From: Hyphomicrobiales bacterium
Lineage (GTDB): Bacteria; Pseudomonadota; Alphaproteobacteria; Rhizobiales; Rhizobiaceae
NCBI GenBank assembly: GCA_900469475.1
Contig: UBXG01000002.1
Span: forward strand, 1-64,000
DNA length: 64,000 bases
Reading direction: 5' to 3'
Shown here: positions 55,100 to 64,000 of the stretch, one piece after another
Numbering within the stretch: the first letter of the stretch is position 1
How the letters are laid out: each line of letters starts with the position of its first letter
Notes under the pieces: generated by a model
The model's input: the letters and a program-made list of their open reading frames with translations, nothing else
Told to the model about the DNA's origin: nothing
Database searches by the model: none
Position numbers and translations under genes: made by a program

Positions 55100-56083
55100 T
55101 CAGCTGAAAGCGATGATCCGGTCGAGCTCGCTGAGCGGCTGGACACCGGCGAGCAGCGCGCGTGCCTCGTCCTCATCCTTGCGGATCTGCGCGACCAGCG
55201 GATCGAGACCGTCGAACTTCAGTTCGGGGCGGAGATAACCGAAGAAGGAGACCGAACAGACCTGTCCGTAGAGATCGCCGCTGAAATCGAAGACAAAGGT
55301 TTCCAGCAGCGGCGCCCCGTTGTCCGTTACCGTCGGACGCCGGCCGTAACTGGCGACGCCATCGCGGATGGTGCCATCGGCCGTTCGAAAGCGAACCGCA
55401 TAGATGCCTGCCCTCAGCGATGTCTCGGGTGGCAGCTGCATGTTTGCCGTAGGGAAGCCGAGCGTGCGACCGAGCTTTTCGCCACCGATGACAGGCGCCT
55501 GAACGGTATAGCGATAGCCGAGCAGACCGGCGGCTTGGGCGACATCGCCTTCCGCAAGCAGTGTGCGTATGCGGCTCGACGAGATGACCTCCGTGTTTTC
55601 GTCGCGGAAGGCATCGATCAACGTCACGCCGAAGCCGTTATGGCTGCCGGCATTCATGAGGAAGGCGGGGCCTCCCTGACGATCATGGCCAAAATGAAAA
55701 TCGAAGCCAGTGACGACTTCGGATGCGTGCAGCCAGTCGATCAGGATCGAATGCACGAATTCATCCGCCGAGCGCTGCGAGAAAGTGCGATCGAAAGGAT
55801 ATTCAATGACGGCGTTGAAGCCGAGCGCTTCCAGCAGCCGTGCTCGCAAAGGAGCAGGCGTCAGGCGGAAGACAGGATGATCCGGCTTGAAAACGGTGCG
55901 CGGATGCGGCTCGAAAGTCAGCACCAGCGCCGGAATGCCGCGCTCTCTGGCGATCTCCAGCGCGCGCGTCAGCACCGATTGATGGCCGCGGTGCACGCCG
56001 TCGAAATTGCCGATGGCGACCACGCCGCCCTTCAAGGCATCGGGAAGCGGCTCGCGGGTTTCGTTGCGGTGGAAAACGGTCAT
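55100..56083 (-). CDS. ribF: Bifunctional riboflavin kinase / FAD synthetase
   Basis: 327 aa. An N-terminal FMN adenylyltransferase domain carries VAIGNFDGVHRGHQ near residue 22 and TFEPHPRTVF. The SSSRIRTLLAEGD block and a C-terminal riboflavin kinase domain with GEKLGRTLGFPTANM near 200 follow. It makes FMN and then FAD. It follows the HAD-IIA gene by 15 bases. Confidence 0.95.
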   Translation of the reverse strand: MTVFHRNETREPLPDALKGGVVAIGNFDGVHRGHQSVLTRALEIARERGIPALVLTFEPHPRTVFKPDHPVFRLTPAPLRARLLEALGFNAVIEYPFDRTFSQRSADEFVHSILIDWLHASEVVTGFDFHFGHDRQGGPAFLMNAGSHNGFGVTLIDAFRDENTEVISSSRIRTLLAEGDVAQAAGLLGYRYTVQAPVIGGEKLGRTLGFPTANMQLPPETSLRAGIYAVRFRTADGTIRDGVASYGRRPTVTDNGAPLLETFVFDFSGDLYGQVCSVSFFGYLRPELKFDGLDPLVAQIRKDEDEARALLAGVQPLSELDRIIAFS

Positions 56084-56098
56084 CGACTGCCACTCTCC

Positions 56099-56947
56099 TC
56101 AGACAAGGCGCGGCATCCACCACTTCGGCGAGGCCTGTTCGCGCGCCAGGAAGGCGCCGAGAGCGGCCTCATCCGTATGCCCCTCGACGACATATTCGCG
56201 GGCGTGGATGCCATGGCTGATATAAAGAAGATCGAGGCCGTAATCGAGTGCGCCGCGCACGTCGGTCGGCATGCCATCACCGATTGCCACCACGCGCGAC
56301 AGCGGAAATTCGCTCTTGACCTCGCGGGCGGCCGCGATCGCTGCATCGTAGATCGGCTGGTGCGGCTTGCCGGCGATGCGCGTCTGGCCGCCGAGCCGCT
56401 CGTAATAGGCGGCCATGGCGCCGGCGCAGGGGATCATGCGATGGCCGCGCTCCACCACCAGATCCGGATTGGCGCAGATCAGCGGTACGTGACGGGCCGA
56501 CCAGGCCGTCAGCATCTCGGTATAATCGTCAGGCGTTTCGGTCTCGTCATCGAAGAAGCCGGTGCAGACGATGCTTTCCGCTTCGCCGGCATCGACCCGC
56601 TGAACGTCCAGACCTTCGAGGATACCAATGTCGCGCTCCGGACCGAGCAGAAACACCTTCTTCGGTCCCTCGGCAATCAGCTTGCGGGTGACATCGCCCG
56701 AGGTGATGATGCGATCGTAGACGCTGTCGGGAACACCGATCGCACGCAGCTGCTCGACGACCTTCGGAGCAACGCGCGGAGAGTTGGTGATGAGGACGAC
56801 CGCAAGGCCTTCGCCGCGAGCGGCTTCGAGCGCGATGGAGGCTTCCTTGTAGGCCGTGACGCCGTTATGGAGCACGCCCCAGACATCGCAGAGCGCAACA
56901 TCATAAAGTCCGCCGATGTCGCGAAAGCTCTCGATCCGTTTGCCCAT
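56099..56947 (-). CDS. TIGR01459-type HAD-IIA hydrolase
   Basis: 282 aa. Motif I is LCDVWGVLHNG near residue 19, motif II is LITNSPR near 52, and motif IV is VVAIGDGMPTDVRGA. The C2 cap of NagD-like enzymes lies between them (ICANPDLVVERG). NagD-family members dephosphorylate sugar phosphates or nucleotides; the substrate of this alphaproteobacterial subgroup is unknown. It is probably co-transcribed with ribF and might act on a flavin-related phosphate. That is inference from neighbourhood. Confidence 0.88.
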   Translation of the reverse strand: MGKRIESFRDIGGLYDVALCDVWGVLHNGVTAYKEASIALEAARGEGLAVVLITNSPRVAPKVVEQLRAIGVPDSVYDRIITSGDVTRKLIAEGPKKVFLLGPERDIGILEGLDVQRVDAGEAESIVCTGFFDDETETPDDYTEMLTAWSARHVPLICANPDLVVERGHRMIPCAGAMAAYYERLGGQTRIAGKPHQPIYDAAIAAAREVKSEFPLSRVVAIGDGMPTDVRGALDYGLDLLYISHGIHAREYVVEGHTDEAALGAFLAREQASPKWWMPRLV

Positions 56948-57250
56948 GCCGTCCTCGCATCAAATAAATCACGGGCTGACATCGCAAACCGGCCGGCAAA
57001 TTACAAGAGCGCCATGCAAGGTTTTTGCGTCGCACAAGGCCTGAGCAGCAGGCGTGGGCAAGGTCGGCGAGCGGCAAGATTGCGCAGCGGAAGCAACGGG
57101 ATGACGCTCTGGAAAAGGCTTGACCTGACCCTGTCTTCACGAGGGCAAAATGAGAGAACCTTTGCAACGACATGCTATGCGGCGGCGCCCTGGGCGTTAA
57201 TCATCCTCAAAACAAGCCGAGGCGCGCCGCAAAAAATTCACAGTGCTGTC

Positions 57251-57280
57251 CTTGACTCGTCCGGAAGCCACCCCTAAATC
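57251..57280 (+). promoter_or_regulatory. groESL promoter, vegetative and heat-shock-like features
   Basis: TTGACT (57252-57257), 17 bases, then TAAATC (57275-57280). The same stretch reads CTTGAC and CCCCTAAAT, which also resembles the RpoH pattern. It directly precedes the CIRCE element. Confidence 0.6.
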
Positions 57281-57287
57281 ACGGTCG

Positions 57288-57314
57288 CTAGCACTCTCTG
57301 AGGATGAGTGCTAA
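57288..57314 (+). promoter_or_regulatory. CIRCE element (HrcA operator) upstream of groES
   Basis: TAGCACTC, 9 bases, then GAGTGCTAA, near-exact to the CIRCE consensus (one flanking T replaced by C). It lies 59 bases before the groES start. It marks HrcA repression of groESL; hrcA is not in this window. Confidence 0.92.
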
Positions 57315-57372
57315 CAAAATCCATACGGATCCCCGCTGATCCGTGAATGTCATTTGATCGAGGGATTAGACA

Positions 57373-57669
57373 ATGGCAAGCACCAATTTCCGCCCCCTTC
57401 ATGACCGCGTCGTCGTTCGTCGCGTCGAGTCGGAAGAAAAGACCAAGGGCGGGATCATCATTCCCGACACCGCCAAGGAAAAGCCGCAGGAAGGCGAAAT
57501 CGTCGCCGTCGGTTCCGGCGCTCGTGATGAGGCCGGCAAGGTCGTAGCACTCGACGTCAAGGTTGGCGATCGCGTTCTGTTCGGCAAGTGGTCGGGCACT
57601 GAAGTCAAGCTCAACGGCGAAGACCTTCTGATCATGAAGGAAGCCGACATCATGGGCATCATCGGCTAA
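57373..57669 (+). CDS. groES: Co-chaperonin GroES
   Basis: 98 aa heptameric lid of the GroEL chamber. The typical beginning [12 protein letters not shown] and mobile loop [18 protein letters not shown] are present, as is the C-terminal [18 protein letters not shown] lies just before the ATG. It is the first gene of the heat-shock operon with groEL 73 bases downstream, behind a CIRCE element. Confidence 0.98.
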   Translation: MASTNFRPLHDRVVVRRVESEEKTKGGIIIPDTAKEKPQEGEIVAVGSGARDEAGKVVALDVKVGDRVLFGKWSGTEVKLNGEDLLIMKEADIMGIIG

Positions 57670-57709
57670 TTGGCCGGTTCCCTTTTCCGATAAAGCTGAC
57701 GGGCCTTAA

Positions 57710-59502
<1,793 letters not shown>

Positions 59503-59539
59503 TATTACGATTGTTCAATCCGGCATTCCGGAATTGACG

Positions 59540-59571
59540 AAGGGCGGCCCTCGGGTCGCCCTTTTCGTTTT
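59540..59571 (+). terminator. Intrinsic terminator of the groESL operon
   Basis: AAGGGCG at 59540-59546 pairs with CGCCCTT at 59557-59563, followed by TTCGTTTT. It is the first structure after groEL with a T-tract, 157 bases past the stop codon. Confidence 0.8.
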
Positions 59572-59955
59572 AGGCCTTACGACTTCAGCCCAAAGCCGCC
59601 AAGTTTTGCGGCAGCGCAAATTTACGCAAATTGCCCCATTGTCGTTTTCGAAAAAGCTCTTATAAATCGCGGCGCAGCGATTTTAGAGGGTTAGCTGCAA
59701 TGCACGCAAATTTTACTTATATTCGGCACGATTAATCGGCGTCTGCACGTGGCTATGATCTTAAGGATTGAGGGGCGCGCGGATTTTTTACTTGAAATGA
59801 CTTCATAGATTGGATCGCCAAGTCGGACCAAGCATGACGGAAAATGGAAGCAGCAGAGCCGAATGCTCTGCTTTTGATGCGGCATGCGGGAAGACATTCA
59901 ATCCGGAAGACGCAGGGAAATTTGAATAAAGCGCAAGGGGGGACCTGGCGCTCAA
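59572..59955. other. 384-base intergenic region with short repeats and a hairpin
   Basis: No gene seen. CGCAAATT occurs at 59615, 59625 and 59705, the first two 10 bases apart. An AGCAGAGC/GCTCTGCT stem at 59852-59872 is followed by TTTGATG and may end a short transcript or fold in the leader of the next gene. Confidence 0.4.
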
Positions 59956-60414
59956 ATGGGGATCATCTTGTTCAAGATTGCCAAGGCCGATTTTTCCGCA
60001 CCGTTTGCGCCGGGCTCATTGGAGTTCGAGGGCCATTACCCCGATCTTCTGGCTCAGTTCTGTGTTTCCGAGGGATGGACGGGCGATCTTTCAAGCGGCA
60101 TCATCAAACTTGGGCAGTGGGGCACAATGCTGCATGGGCTGAGTTCTTCAGAATGCGGCCTGCTAAGCCTCATGCATTGCTATGATCTGCAGGATCGGGC
60201 CCGTATCCTCGATCTTTTCGAGCAGGCGGCTACGGCCAATTCCTGCTTCTGCTATTCGACGACCACGCTCGGCGCAGGTGGTCATCGCCGGCCGGTCTTC
60301 TGTGTCGGTGAGTCCGTTGCCGCGGATAAGCAGCATGCCGGCAGCATGGTCGGCGTTTTTCTGTTTCCGCGCTTCAAGCTGGAGCCGGGCAGCCAACTCG
60401 CCACCCGGCAGTAA
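59956..60414 (+). CDS. Protein of unknown function, possibly PAS-like
   Basis: 152 aa soluble protein with no signal or membrane segment. It contains an alternation of helices and strands: HYPDLLAQFC, KLGQWGTMLHGLSS, RARILDLFEQAAT, then a strand-rich end RRPVFCVGESV and GVFLFPRF. This layout hints at a PAS-like sensor fold, but I do not recognise a family. Six cysteines are present, two in SCFCYS. A start at TTG 59968 with GGGGA upstream is an alternative to the ATG at 59956. It is convergent with the GST gene. Confidence 0.6.
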   Translation: MGIILFKIAKADFSAPFAPGSLEFEGHYPDLLAQFCVSEGWTGDLSSGIIKLGQWGTMLHGLSSSECGLLSLMHCYDLQDRARILDLFEQAATANSCFCYSTTTLGAGGHRRPVFCVGESVAADKQHAGSMVGVFLFPRFKLEPGSQLATRQ

Positions 60415-60471
60415 ATCACTATCGGCCATGGTCGGCCAAGTTCGCCCGACCAGCTACCGAGTTCAAGCTGA

Positions 60472-61179
60472 TCAATCCCGCTTGGGAATGCTGAGGCCGC
60501 GCTGGCTTGCCGGACGTGCCAGAGCGCGATCCAGCCAGGCCATGACGGAGGGGAAGCTTTCGAACTCCAGCACCTCGCGGCCGCCATAGAAAACGTCGAC
60601 GCCGCGAACCCAGGGAAAGGTGGTGATGTCGGCGATGGTGTATTCATCGTCCATGATCCATTCGCGTCCTTGCAGGCGGCTCTCCAACACGCCGAGGAGG
60701 CGCTTGGCCTCATCGCGATAACGCTCGACCGGATAGGAGTTATTGGCGACCTTCTCGGCGGCGAATTTGAAGAAATGACCGAACTGGCCGAACATGGGAC
60801 CGACGCCTGCCATCTGGAAGAAGACCCATTCGAGGGTCTCGTAGCGCCTGGCAGCATCGCTCGGAATGAGCTTGCCGGTCTTTTCCGCCAGATAGACCAG
60901 GATCGCGCCGGATTCGAACAGGCCGATCGGTTTACCGTCGGGGCCATTGGGATCGATGATTGCCGGAATGCGGCCATTCGGGTTCAGCGAAACGAATTCC
61001 GGTGATTTCTGATCATTGGTGCCGAAGGAAATCAGATGCGGCTCATAGGGCAGGCCAAGCTCCTCCAGCGCAATAGAGACCTTTACGCCGTTCGGTGTCG
61101 GCAGCGAATAGAGCTGGATAATATCCGGATTGCTAGCGGGCCAGCGCTTCGTGATCGGAAAGGATGAAAGATCGGCCAT
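60472..61179 (-). CDS. Glutathione S-transferase-like protein, Nu-class (YfcG/YghU type)
   Basis: 235 aa. The N-terminal thioredoxin-like domain begins IIQLYSLPTPNGVKVSIALEEL, with the TPN segment of Nu-class GSTs that act as GSH disulfide reductases. FVSLNPNGRIPAIID and LFESGAILVYLAEKTGKL complete the glutathione site, and a helical C-terminal domain with SRLQGREWIMDDEYTIADI follows. AGGAG lies 7 bases before the ATG at 61179. It is divergent from doxX. Confidence 0.88.
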   Translation of the reverse strand: MADLSSFPITKRWPASNPDIIQLYSLPTPNGVKVSIALEELGLPYEPHLISFGTNDQKSPEFVSLNPNGRIPAIIDPNGPDGKPIGLFESGAILVYLAEKTGKLIPSDAARRYETLEWVFFQMAGVGPMFGQFGHFFKFAAEKVANNSYPVERYRDEAKRLLGVLESRLQGREWIMDDEYTIADITTFPWVRGVDVFYGGREVLEFESFPSVMAWLDRALARPASQRGLSIPKRD

Positions 61180-61272
61180 GGGCTTACTCCTGACGGCTCT
61201 GATTTGGCAACTGATTTGCCGCCACAATAGCCCATGGGGCTTGTATGGGAAGAGCTATCTCGGCGGATCATT

Positions 61273-61289
61273 GTTCAATGATTGTGAAC
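61273..61289 (+). promoter_or_regulatory. Palindrome between divergent GST and doxX genes
   Basis: GTTCA-N7-TGAAC, with a flanking ATTGTTCA/TGAACTAA that continues the symmetry slightly. It lies about midway in the 210-base gap and could be an operator for a redox-responsive regulator acting on both genes. No regulator gene is nearby. Confidence 0.4.
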
Positions 61290-61389
61290 TAATTGTGCGC
61301 AGTTGTTTATCTTTCCAACTCCTCAAAAATCACGAATATCCATTTCCAGAGAATAACTGCCACGTGATCCCATTTACTGGAGACCCCTC

Positions 61390-61833
61390 ATGTCCAATAG
61401 CAATAACATCATCATTCTTGTGGCGCGCATCCTGCTCGCCTTCATGTTCATCTTTGCCGGTTTCGGCAAGCTGACCGATCCGGCCGGTACTGCGGGCATG
61501 ATTGCCGGAGCCGGTATGCCGGCCGCAACGCTGCTCACCTATCTTGCCGGCGCATTTGAATTCGTCACCGGCGTCTGCGTCCTCATCGGCTTCCAGGTCC
61601 GCATCGTCGGCTGGCTGCTCGCCCTCTTCTGTGTCTTCACCGGCATCGTCTTCCACCTGCCGACGGTCAATGTTCCGGACTTCCCGGCTGCCGCCAATGG
61701 TTGGATCAACGGCCTGAACTTCGTGAACTTCCTGAAGAACGTCACGCTGGCCGGCGCTTACATCATGCTCGCCACCAATGGTGCAGGCGTCTACTCGCTC
61801 GACGCACGCCGCGGCGCCTACGCCGCCGCCTAA
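61390..61833 (+). CDS. DoxX family membrane protein
   Basis: 147 aa with four transmembrane helices, starting NIIILVARILLAFMFIFAGFGKL. The family includes membrane subunits linked to thiosulfate:quinone oxidoreductase and membrane-associated oxidoreductase complexes; the function of this type is unsettled. LTDPAGTAGMIAGAGMPAATLL and LIGFQVRIVGWLLALF are typical. It is divergent from a glutathione transferase gene, and a strong terminator follows. Confidence 0.85.
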   Translation: MSNSNNIIILVARILLAFMFIFAGFGKLTDPAGTAGMIAGAGMPAATLLTYLAGAFEFVTGVCVLIGFQVRIVGWLLALFCVFTGIVFHLPTVNVPDFPAAANGWINGLNFVNFLKNVTLAGAYIMLATNGAGVYSLDARRGAYAAA

Positions 61834-61854
61834 GCGCTGCCTGTCTCCCAAGAC

Positions 61855-61888
61855 AAAAAGCCCGCCGGAATTCCGGCGGGCTTTTTTT
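61855..61888. terminator. Strong bidirectional terminator between doxX and hisG
   Basis: GCCCGCCGGAA and TTCCGGCGGGC form a perfect 11-base inverted repeat (61860-61881), with seven T on the right and A5 on the left. It can stop both doxX (plus) and hisG (minus) transcripts. Confidence 0.92.
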
Positions 61889-61910
61889 GCATGAACAGGA
61901 AACTGAAAAA

Positions 61911-62606
61911 TCAGAGTGCGCTGCGAACGGCCGAGATGATGCGCTGAACCATCGGATCACCCTCGTGGCCTTCCTTGCGTGCCCGCACCAGACAAGCCTG
62001 CGAGCGCAGGATGATGCCATCAGACAGGACCTTCAGATGGTTCGCTCTCAGAGTCGAACCGGTGGAGGTGATGTCGACGATAATATCGGCCGAGCCGGCA
62101 GCGGGTGCCCCCTCCGTCGCACCCAGACTTTCGACGATACGGTAGAGCTGGATGCCGTGTTGGCTGGAGAAGAACTGCTGCGTCAGCCGCCAATATTTGG
62201 TGGCGACCGTCAGCCGGTGGCCATGGCGGGTGCGGAAATCGGCGGCGACATCGCCAAGATCGGCCATGGTATCGACGTCGAGCCAGATTTCCGGCACCGC
62301 GACGACGACATCGGCGTGACCGAAACCGAGCCTTGCGCAGAATTCGACCCGGCGATCGACTTCCGCCATGCCCTCACGCACGAGGTCTTCGCCGGTAATG
62401 CCGAAATCGACGCTGCCATTGCCGATCTCTCGCGAGATTTCCGAGGCTGACAGGAAGGCGATCTCGACTCCGTCCCAACCTTCGACGCGGCCGCGATAGG
62501 AGCGATCGTTACCGACGGCGACGATCGGCATTCCGGCATGCTCGAAGATCGCGGCACAATCGTCCTTCATCCGGCCCTTGGAGGGAAGCGCTATCGTGAT
62601 TGTCAT
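61911..62606 (-). CDS. hisG: ATP phosphoribosyltransferase catalytic subunit (short form)
   Basis: 231 aa short HisG, which lacks the C-terminal allosteric domain and needs HisZ. Blocks are [11 protein letters not shown] at the start, [10 protein letters not shown] near 67, and [18 protein letters not shown] near 173. It condenses ATP with PRPP as the first step of histidine synthesis. Its ATG overlaps the hisZ stop by one base, so the two are coupled. A terminator follows. Confidence 0.95.
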   Translation of the reverse strand: MTITIALPSKGRMKDDCAAIFEHAGMPIVAVGNDRSYRGRVEGWDGVEIAFLSASEISREIGNGSVDFGITGEDLVREGMAEVDRRVEFCARLGFGHADVVVAVPEIWLDVDTMADLGDVAADFRTRHGHRLTVATKYWRLTQQFFSSQHGIQLYRIVESLGATEGAPAAGSADIIVDITSTGSTLRANHLKVLSDGIILRSQACLVRARKEGHEGDPMVQRIISAVRSAL

Positions 62607-63724
62607 CAGGCTGCCCTCGCGGTTTCGATACGGTCGAGCCAGAGCGCGAAGCCGACAGCCGGGATGTGCCCCTTGGCCCCAAGCAGGGTCATCAGCCGAT
62701 CGAAGCGGCCACCACCGGCGAGCACCGCGCTCGATCCCTCCACCGTCACTTCGAAGACGAGATCGGTGTAGTAATCAAGCGGACGACCGAAGGCGGCGCG
62801 ATAATCAATCTTCAAAGCGTCGACGCCGGCTTTGGCTAGCGCCGCCACACGGGCATCGAAGCTCTTCAATGCGCTCCCGAGCTTCAGCCCGGCAGCGTCA
62901 GCAAAACCTGCGAGCGCCGCGGAAGCATCTGCCAGCGGCACGCTCAAGGACAAAAACTCCTCCAGCACGCGGAAGGCCGCATCGTCGAGCCGCGTTTCGG
63001 ACAGGACCAGCTTCTCGCGAAGGCGCCGGGCGATCTCCTGCGGCGAACGGCTGGCATTGGTGGAATAGCCGGTCGCATGCATAGTGGCGTCGATGTGCTT
63101 GATCAGCCCCTGCTCATCGCCGCGATTGAGGAAATCGAGTACGTGCGCATTGAGCCCGGTAACCGGCTGCGGGCTTGCGAGCCGTGCGAGCAGTGTTTCG
63201 AGCTGCATCATGTTGCCGAAGGCATGAATCAGCCGCTTCTGCCAGCCCGACGGCAGGCCGAGCGCCTGCACCACCGCCTCGAATACGGCCTGATCACCCA
63301 AGGTCACCGAAAGTGCCTTACCGGGCACTAGCCGGCTCAGGATACCGATGGCATCGCCGATGGCGCGAGCGTCAGCGCCGGCCGTGTCGCCATCGCCGAG
63401 ATCTTCGATGCCGGCCTGATAGAACTCATGACCGCCTTCGCGGCGTTGGCGAAAGATTTCGCCGAGATAGGAATAACGCTTCGGCGTGCCGGTGGCGGTT
63501 TCGATATGCTGCAGACAGACCGGAATGGTGAACTCCGGACGCAGGCAAAGGCTGGCGCCGGTGTCGCTTTCGGTCATGAAGATGCGCCGGCGAAGATCTT
63601 CGCCGGCCATATCGAGAAACGGTTCGGCCGGCTGGATGATGGGCGTATCCACCCTCTCCGTTCCGCGAACGGAGAATTCGTCCAGCAGATCGCCGGCAAA
63701 ATTCGGGAGGTTAATCAGGGGCAT
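62606..63724 (-). CDS. hisZ: ATP phosphoribosyltransferase regulatory subunit
   Basis: 372 aa HisRS-like paralogue without aminoacylation activity, forming an octamer with short HisG. Class II synthetase core motifs remain: [12 protein letters not shown] near residue 62 and [24 protein letters not shown] near 85, but the anticodon-binding domain is absent. It overlaps hisS by one base (stop and start) and hisG at its end. This hisS-hisZ-hisG cluster couples histidine synthesis to tRNA charging. Confidence 0.93.
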   Translation of the reverse strand: MPLINLPNFAGDLLDEFSVRGTERVDTPIIQPAEPFLDMAGEDLRRRIFMTESDTGASLCLRPEFTIPVCLQHIETATGTPKRYSYLGEIFRQRREGGHEFYQAGIEDLGDGDTAGADARAIGDAIGILSRLVPGKALSVTLGDQAVFEAVVQALGLPSGWQKRLIHAFGNMMQLETLLARLASPQPVTGLNAHVLDFLNRGDEQGLIKHIDATMHATGYSTNASRSPQEIARRLREKLVLSETRLDDAAFRVLEEFLSLSVPLADASAALAGFADAAGLKLGSALKSFDARVAALAKAGVDALKIDYRAAFGRPLDYYTDLVFEVTVEGSSAVLAGGGRFDRLMTLLGAKGHIPAVGFALWLDRIETARAA

Positions 63725-64000
63725 CAGCCCGCCCTCTTCCGGTCTTCTGCCTGCGCCGCCAAGATAGCCTTGACCTTCTCGACCAGTTCGGCCTCCGGCG
63801 CAGTTTCCTGCGCCACGCGAGCCTCACGCCAGCTGGCATTGTCCTCGATCTCGCCGGAAAGCCGCTTGCCCTCGATCAGATCTTTGATCTGGACGACGCC
63901 CTGGGCACGCTCGTCGCCGCCCTGGATGATGGCGATCGGGCAGCCGCGGCGGTCGGCATATTTCAGCTGATTGCCGAACTTCTTCCAGTTACCCTGGAAC
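63724..64000 (-). CDS. hisS: Histidine--tRNA ligase, C-terminal part cut by window edge
   Basis: About 91 codons of the C-terminal end are visible, with the gene continuing past base 64000. The reading frame holds the anticodon-binding domain motif [22 protein letters not shown], then [20 protein letters not shown]. Its TGA overlaps the hisZ start by one base. The catalytic part is outside the window, so only the family call is made here. Confidence 0.88.
   Translation of the reverse strand, partial: FQGNWKKFGNQLKYADRRGCPIAIIQGGDERAQGVVQIKDLIEGKRLSGEIEDNASWREARVAQETAPEAELVEKVKAILAAQAEDRKRAG

Noticed and set aside
54986..57277. 763-aa open frame on the plus strand opposite ribF and the HAD gene
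   Set aside because: Two recognised minus-strand genes explain the region, and the frame has no protein-like features.
61180..61389. LexA box in the GST/doxX gap
   Set aside because: The two half-sites are inverted (GTTCA and TGAAC), not the direct repeat GTTC-N7-GTTC used by alphaproteobacterial LexA.

Overview
The window reads as a chromosomal core segment of a Rhizobiaceae-type alphaproteobacterium (Rhizobium/Agrobacterium group). This is judged from protein content and gene order, not from any search. The pointers are a split ATP synthase with the F0 genes alone (atpI-atpB-atpE-atpG-atpF), hisS-hisZ-hisG with a short HisG that needs HisZ, a PA0069-type radical SAM gene, small alphaproteobacterial families (DUF2007, DUF2093, DUF4170, DUF3311), lipid A/Kdo genes, and high GC with frequent GTG/TTG starts. 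I see no tRNA or rRNA gene, insertion sequence, prophage or CRISPR array.

Layout. 1-7.3 kb, minus strand: a DUF2207 membrane protein cut by the window edge, an atypical short EPSP synthase (aroA), lemA, glyQ without glyS, a small membrane protein, sppA, a TrmN6-like methyltransferase and DUF2007. 7.4-11.9 kb, plus strand: polyprenyl diphosphate synthase, a TPR protein, ispE and moaB. 11.9-15.9 kb: a small secreted protein whose ribosome-binding site lies in a hairpin, a short glycosyltransferase, a radical SAM gene behind a LexA-like box, rnhB and an aminoglycoside phosphotransferase-like gene. 15.9-18.7 kb: the F0 operon with promoter and terminator. 18.9-24.7 kb: a cell-wall hydrolase, corA-kup, and a cysteine-free Mrp ATPase. 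25-27.2 kb: a LuxR-type and an IclR-type regulator.

27.3-30.7 kb is the clearest accessory module: a sugar operon (SDR dehydrogenase, dgoK, dgoA, SMP-30 lactonase) with a near-consensus promoter, a palindromic operator and a strong terminator, divergent from iclR. It fits oxidative galactose-type catabolism but lacks the aldonate dehydratase. 31-35 kb holds a PRC-barrel secreted protein and two signalling proteins (GGDEF-EAL and PAS-PAS-pseudoreceiver-receiver). 35.2-37.5 kb: mutL and DUF2093. 37.5-43.4 kb: lpxK, a HAD phosphatase, waaA, DUF4170, cysQ and pmbA, all on the minus strand. 43.5-49.9 kb: a CPA2 antiporter, patatin-rsmD-rluB with a very long Gly/Arg/Asp-rich RluB tail, tadA and a lipoprotein. 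50-57 kb: ileS, mctP-like permease with DUF3311, ribF and a HAD-IIA protein. 57.2-59.6 kb: groES-groEL behind a CIRCE element; the end of groEL is duplicated downstream. 59.9-64 kb: an unknown protein, a Nu-class-like GST, DoxX, hisG, hisZ and the 3' end of hisS.

Most of the window is ordinary housekeeping DNA. The signals that go beyond routine annotation are the Shine-Dalgarno-occluding hairpin at about 12.24 kb, the LexA-like box at 13.07 kb, the groEL-tail duplication at 59.4 kb, the isolated 54-nt hairpin at 25.05 kb, the cysteine-free Mrp, and the unusual AroA placed between lemA and DUF2207.
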